From: Saprospiraceae bacterium
GTDB lineage: Bacteria > Bacteroidota > Bacteroidia > Chitinophagales > Saprospiraceae
NCBI GenBank assembly: GCA_027031185.1
Contig: JALVEF010000079.1
Span: 1-16,019 of the forward strand
Direction of reading: 5' to 3'
Length of the DNA stretch: 16,019 nt
Numbering within the stretch: the stretch's first letter is position 1; each line of letters begins with the position of its first letter. Made by a program: the position numbers and the translations under genes. Below are positions 13,737 to 16,019 of the stretch, piece after piece. The notes beneath the pieces are model-generated. The model saw nothing but the letters and a program-made list of their open reading frames with translations, was not told the origin of the DNA and made no database searches.

Positions 13737-15296
13737 ATGAGTAAAGTTAAAATTCTTTGGGTAGATGACGAGATAGACCTGCTCAAGCCCCATCTTTTGT
13801 TCTTGCAGTCCAAAGGCTACGATATCATCACGGCCTCCAATGGCTACGACGCGCTGGACGAATTAGACAAACACCCGGATTTGGAATTAGTTTTTCTGGA
13901 TGAGTCCATGCCGGGGATATCCGGCTTGGAGACTCTGCCCCAAATCAAGCTCCGCAAACCGACCCTGCCCGTCGTCATGATCACCAAGAATGAAGCCGAA
14001 ACTGTCATGGAAGAGGCCATCGGTGCGCAGATTTCCGACTATCTCATCAAACCGGTCAACCCCAACCAAATACTGCTCACCATCAAAAAGATCATCGAAA
14101 ACAAGCGACTGATCCGCGAAAAAACCTCCTCCGGCTATCAGCGCGAGTTTCGCAATATCTTTATGCGCATCAACAGTAAGCTCAACTTTGAGGAATGGAC
14201 GCAGATTTATAAGGAAATCGTCAGCTGGGAGCTAAAAATAGACCAGTCCCGCTCCCACAATATGGCCGACATCCTGGCCACACAAAAGGCGGAAGCCAAC
14301 AGTGCCTTCTCCAAATTCATCAAGCAGACTTACCAGGATTGGTTTGGTGATTGGGCTGACCAACGTCCCATCTTATCCCATGAGGTAATCCGCCATTATG
14401 TGCTGCCCCGCCTCCATCCGGACATCCCCACCGTGATGGTACTCCTGGACAATCTCCGCTATGACCAGTGGAAAGTCCTCGAGCCCATCCTGGCAGAGCA
14501 GTTTACCGTAACCGAAGAGCATACTTTCTGCAGCATCCTGCCGACCACGACGCAATACAGCCGCAATGCCATATTTGCCGGCTTGATGCCGGCAGACATC
14601 GAAAAGCACTTTCCTGCATACTGGAAAAACGATGCCGACGAAGGCGGCAAGAACAACTTTGAAGACAAGCTCCTCGAAGCCCAGCTCAAGCGCCTGGTGC
14701 GGCGCCCGATCAAAATGGAGTATGTCAAGATCACCTCCGTCCGCAAAGCCAAAACCCTGGCCGACAACGCACTCAACTACCTGGATAATGACCTGACCGT
14801 CATCGTCTATAATTTCATTGACATGCTCTCCCATGCCCGTACGGAAATGGAAGTGCTCAAAGAACTGGCCGGGGACGAAAAGGCTTATCGGTCCCTGACC
14901 CGCTCCTGGTTTCTGCATGCCCCTTTGTGGCAGGCCCTTCGCACCATGTCCGAACGACCCATGCAGCTTATCCTCACTACGGACCACGGTACGATTCGCG
15001 TCAAAAGGCCTTCAAAAATAGTCGGGGACCGGGAGACCACCACCAATTTGCGCTACAAAGCAGGGCGCAATCTACGGTACGAGCCCAAGGATGTACTTGC
15101 CATCAAACAGCCCAAAGCCGTCGGATTGCCCTCGCCCAACATTAGCTCTACATTTGTATTTGCACTCGAAGATTTCTACTTCCTGTACCCCAACAATTAC
15201 ACCAAATACAATAACTACTTCCGCAATACCTTCCAGCACGGGGGCGTCTCACTCGAAGAGATGATCTGCCCTGTGGTCATACTCGTTCCCAAGTGA
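13737..15296 (+). CDS. porX: PorX: response regulator with PglZ phosphodiesterase domain (type IX secretion regulator)
   Basis: The 519-residue protein has a receiver domain (1-120) with Asp10/Asp11, phospho-acceptor Asp55 in VFLDESMPG, Thr83 and Lys105 (YLIKP). A helical linker leads to a PglZ domain of the alkaline-phosphatase superfamily (about 215-515). Putative metal/catalytic residues are visible: Asp238 in LLDNLRYDQW, the Thr cluster 270-272 in LPTTTQYSRNAI, Asp362/His366 in DMLSHAR, Asp416/His417 in TTDHGT, and His501 in QHGGVSLEEM. Length and order match PorX of Porphyromonas and Flavobacterium, which controls type IX secretion and acts as a zinc-dependent phosphodiesterase on oligonucleotides. 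The presence of porX implies the organism has type IX secretion. PglZ also occurs in phage-defence BREX loci, but the receiver fusion excludes that here. Confidence 0.95.
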   Translation: MSKVKILWVDDEIDLLKPHLLFLQSKGYDIITASNGYDALDELDKHPDLELVFLDESMPGISGLETLPQIKLRKPTLPVVMITKNEAETVMEEAIGAQISDYLIKPVNPNQILLTIKKIIENKRLIREKTSSGYQREFRNIFMRINSKLNFEEWTQIYKEIVSWELKIDQSRSHNMADILATQKAEANSAFSKFIKQTYQDWFGDWADQRPILSHEVIRHYVLPRLHPDIPTVMVLLDNLRYDQWKVLEPILAEQFTVTEEHTFCSILPTTTQYSRNAIFAGLMPADIEKHFPAYWKNDADEGGKNNFEDKLLEAQLKRLVRRPIKMEYVKITSVRKAKTLADNALNYLDNDLTVIVYNFIDMLSHARTEMEVLKELAGDEKAYRSLTRSWFLHAPLWQALRTMSERPMQLILTTDHGTIRVKRPSKIVGDRETTTNLRYKAGRNLRYEPKDVLAIKQPKAVGLPSPNISSTFVFALEDFYFLYPNNYTKYNNYFRNTFQHGGVSLEEMICPVVILVPK

Positions 15297-15311
15297 CCGC
15301 GGGAATGGCAC

Positions 15312-15323
15312 ATTTGCGCAAAT
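15312..15323. promoter_or_regulatory. Perfect 12-bp palindrome over the -33 box
   Basis: ATTTGCGCAAAT equals its own reverse complement and contains the candidate -33 TTTG. It could be an operator for a dimeric regulator; chance occurrence is possible. Confidence 0.35.
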
Positions 15324-15344
15324 AGAAAAAAACTCCCATATTTG
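15313..15344 (+). promoter_or_regulatory. Candidate promoter for the TonB-receptor leader
   Basis: TTTG (15313-15316), a 20-nt spacer and CATATTTG (15337-15344), one mismatch from TAnnTTTG. It starts 17 nt after the porX stop and would give a leader of roughly 300 nt before the ATG at 15656. Confidence 0.55.
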
Positions 15345-15580
15345 CATCGTCCGGCGGTTAGCCGGATAGATTTGCTCGCGTTTGCCATTTTGCCAAGTTA
15401 TTCGGCATCCATTCCTGTGCCGCATCGCCGCGTGTTCACGCATCATTACTTGGCTCCTGTAATCATCACAATGCGATATGCACCGTACCTGGCGTTTTTA
15501 TGCATTTGCCCAAGACGCATAAATAAGACGGCAGAAACCCGGCACCCGTGTGGTTGCAGATAAGCCTCAAAACAAAAACT

Positions 15581-15637
15581 GTAACTGTTTAGGTACCCGA
15601 TGTTTTTGCGCTAAAATAGGAGCACCTAAACAGTTAC
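15581..15637 (-). mobile_element. MITE-like element, copy 2 (perfect GTAACTG ends, 8-bp duplication)
   Basis: A 57-bp element whose 14-bp end GTAACTGTTTAGGT (15581-15594) is the exact reverse complement of 15624-15637. It is flanked by a perfect 8-bp direct repeat CAAAAACT (15573-15580 and 15638-15645). Read on the minus strand it aligns with copies 1 and 3. Tips of GTAA and an 8-bp target duplication are features of the IS66 family (family knowledge). It ends 18 nt before the TonB-receptor ATG, so it lies in that gene's leader and would form a 14-bp RNA stem there. This is the best-preserved copy and probably the youngest. Confidence 0.88.
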
Positions 15638-15655
15638 CAAAAACTTTACCTTCTG

Positions 15656-16019
15656 ATGAGAGTTGTTTCCATTTTAGCGTTCCTTGTCGTATGGGCGTCA
15701 TCTGTTATTCACGCACAGATCACCGTGTCCGGTCTTGTAACAGACGGCAGTGGACAGCCATTGGCGTATGCCAACGTACTGCTGAGAAGTACCAAAGATT
15801 CCTCCATCCTGAAAATTGGCTACAGTGATCCCGGGGGACACTTCCGGGTTATTTCGCCCGGAGCAGCGCCTTGCTTTCCGGAGATCTCCTTCGTAGGCAT
15901 GGCGACTTACCGTCACGATCGCGGGATATCCGAAGATACAAATATAGGAACTGTCCAACTGAAGCCCGTGGGTCAAATCAGTGAAGTCACGGTAAAAGCC
16001 CAACGCCCTCTAGTGGAGG
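15656..16019 (+). CDS. TonB-dependent receptor / outer-membrane beta-barrel protein, partial at 3' end
   Basis: From the ATG at 15656 the frame is open to the window edge (121 codons visible). A signal peptide (MRVVSILAFLVVWASSVIHA, then Q) leads into a carboxypeptidase-regulatory-like domain: ITVSGLVTDGSGQPLAYANV, then KDSSILKIGYSDPGGHFRV, and finally IGTVQLKPVGQISEVTVKA followed by QRPLVE. That domain and the ending VTVKAQRPLVE are typical of the N-terminus of Bacteroidota TonB-dependent receptors or the related outer-membrane beta-barrel family, just before the plug domain. The plug and barrel are beyond the window, so substrate and exact family are unknown. A mobile-element copy ends just before the start codon, and a candidate promoter lies about 310 nt upstream. 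Confidence 0.85.
   Translation, partial: MRVVSILAFLVVWASSVIHAQITVSGLVTDGSGQPLAYANVLLRSTKDSSILKIGYSDPGGHFRVISPGAAPCFPEISFVGMATYRHDRGISEDTNIGTVQLKPVGQISEVTVKAQRPLVE

Larger units (their letters stand above)
15297..15655. other. Gene-free leader region before the TonB receptor
   Basis: This 359-nt region contains a plus-strand promoter match near its start, a mobile-element copy near its end, and about 230 nt in between without a credible gene. Small hairpins are visible: TCCGGC/GCCGGA around 15350-15366, and TTTATGC (15497-15503) / GCATAAA (15517-15523). It could be a long 5' leader or carry an unrecognised small RNA. No tRNA or known riboswitch was recognised. Confidence 0.7.

Noticed and set aside
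13737..15296. PglZ domain as a sign of a BREX phage-defence locus
   Set aside because: The domain is fused to a complete receiver domain in the PorX arrangement, and no other BREX genes are present.
15342..15563. 73-codon open frame after porX
   Set aside because: Begins at a non-ATG codon, lies within the leader, and its translation shows no domain, signal peptide or conserved-looking motif.

Overview
The window looks like a chromosomal segment of a Bacteroidota bacterium, probably in the Saprospiria/Chitinophagia part of the phylum. The reasons are: a PorX-type response regulator with a PglZ domain (type IX secretion regulator); an ECF sigma factor followed by an anti-sigma/beta-barrel fusion; OmpA domains with the GHTNN variant typical of the phylum; a TonB-dependent-receptor start with an N-terminal carboxypeptidase-regulatory-like domain; start codons without clear Shine-Dalgarno sequences; and several -33 TTTG / -7 TAnnTTTG promoter matches. 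No tRNA, rRNA, CRISPR or intact transposase gene was seen.

Layout. 1-748 (+): C-terminal part of a GH57/DUF3536 protein. 781-2058 (-): secreted OmpA-family protein, convergent with it. 2059-2415: gene-free, holding two copies of a small inverted-repeat mobile element. 2416-5560 (-): a run reading sensor histidine kinase, FolB fused to a Cys-rich CWC domain (1 nt gap), then glutaryl-CoA dehydrogenase. 5734-8632 (-): envelope-stress-type operon reading ECF sigma factor, dual-membrane anti-sigma/beta-barrel protein, strong hairpin, lipoprotein. 8891-10839 (+): LolA-like carrier, intrinsic terminator, then an ATZ/TRZ-type amidohydrolase. 10936-13657 (-): HD-domain phosphohydrolase followed by a secreted repeat protein with a peptidoglycan-binding end; a bidirectional terminator separates the latter from the amidohydrolase. 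13737-15296 (+): porX. 15297-15655: gene-free leader with a good promoter and an inverted third copy of the mobile element. 15656-end (+): start of a TonB-dependent receptor-like protein.

Most genes concern the envelope: OmpA, LolA, lipoprotein, TonB receptor, peptidoglycan-binding repeat protein, anti-sigma barrel, PorX. Three regulatory components (a two-TM histidine kinase, an ECF sigma factor and PorX) lie within about 11 kb. In Porphyromonas the PorXY-SigP cascade joins the same three protein types, but a functional link here is inference only.

The most solid unexpected observation is the 57-79 bp element present three times. It has GTAACTG-type terminal inverted repeats, and two copies are flanked by perfect 8-bp direct repeats. 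The GTAA ends and 8-bp duplications match the IS66 family, so it looks like an IS66-type MITE. One copy sits immediately before the start codon of the TonB receptor. The most interesting protein system is the sigma / dual-membrane anti-sigma / lipoprotein operon.
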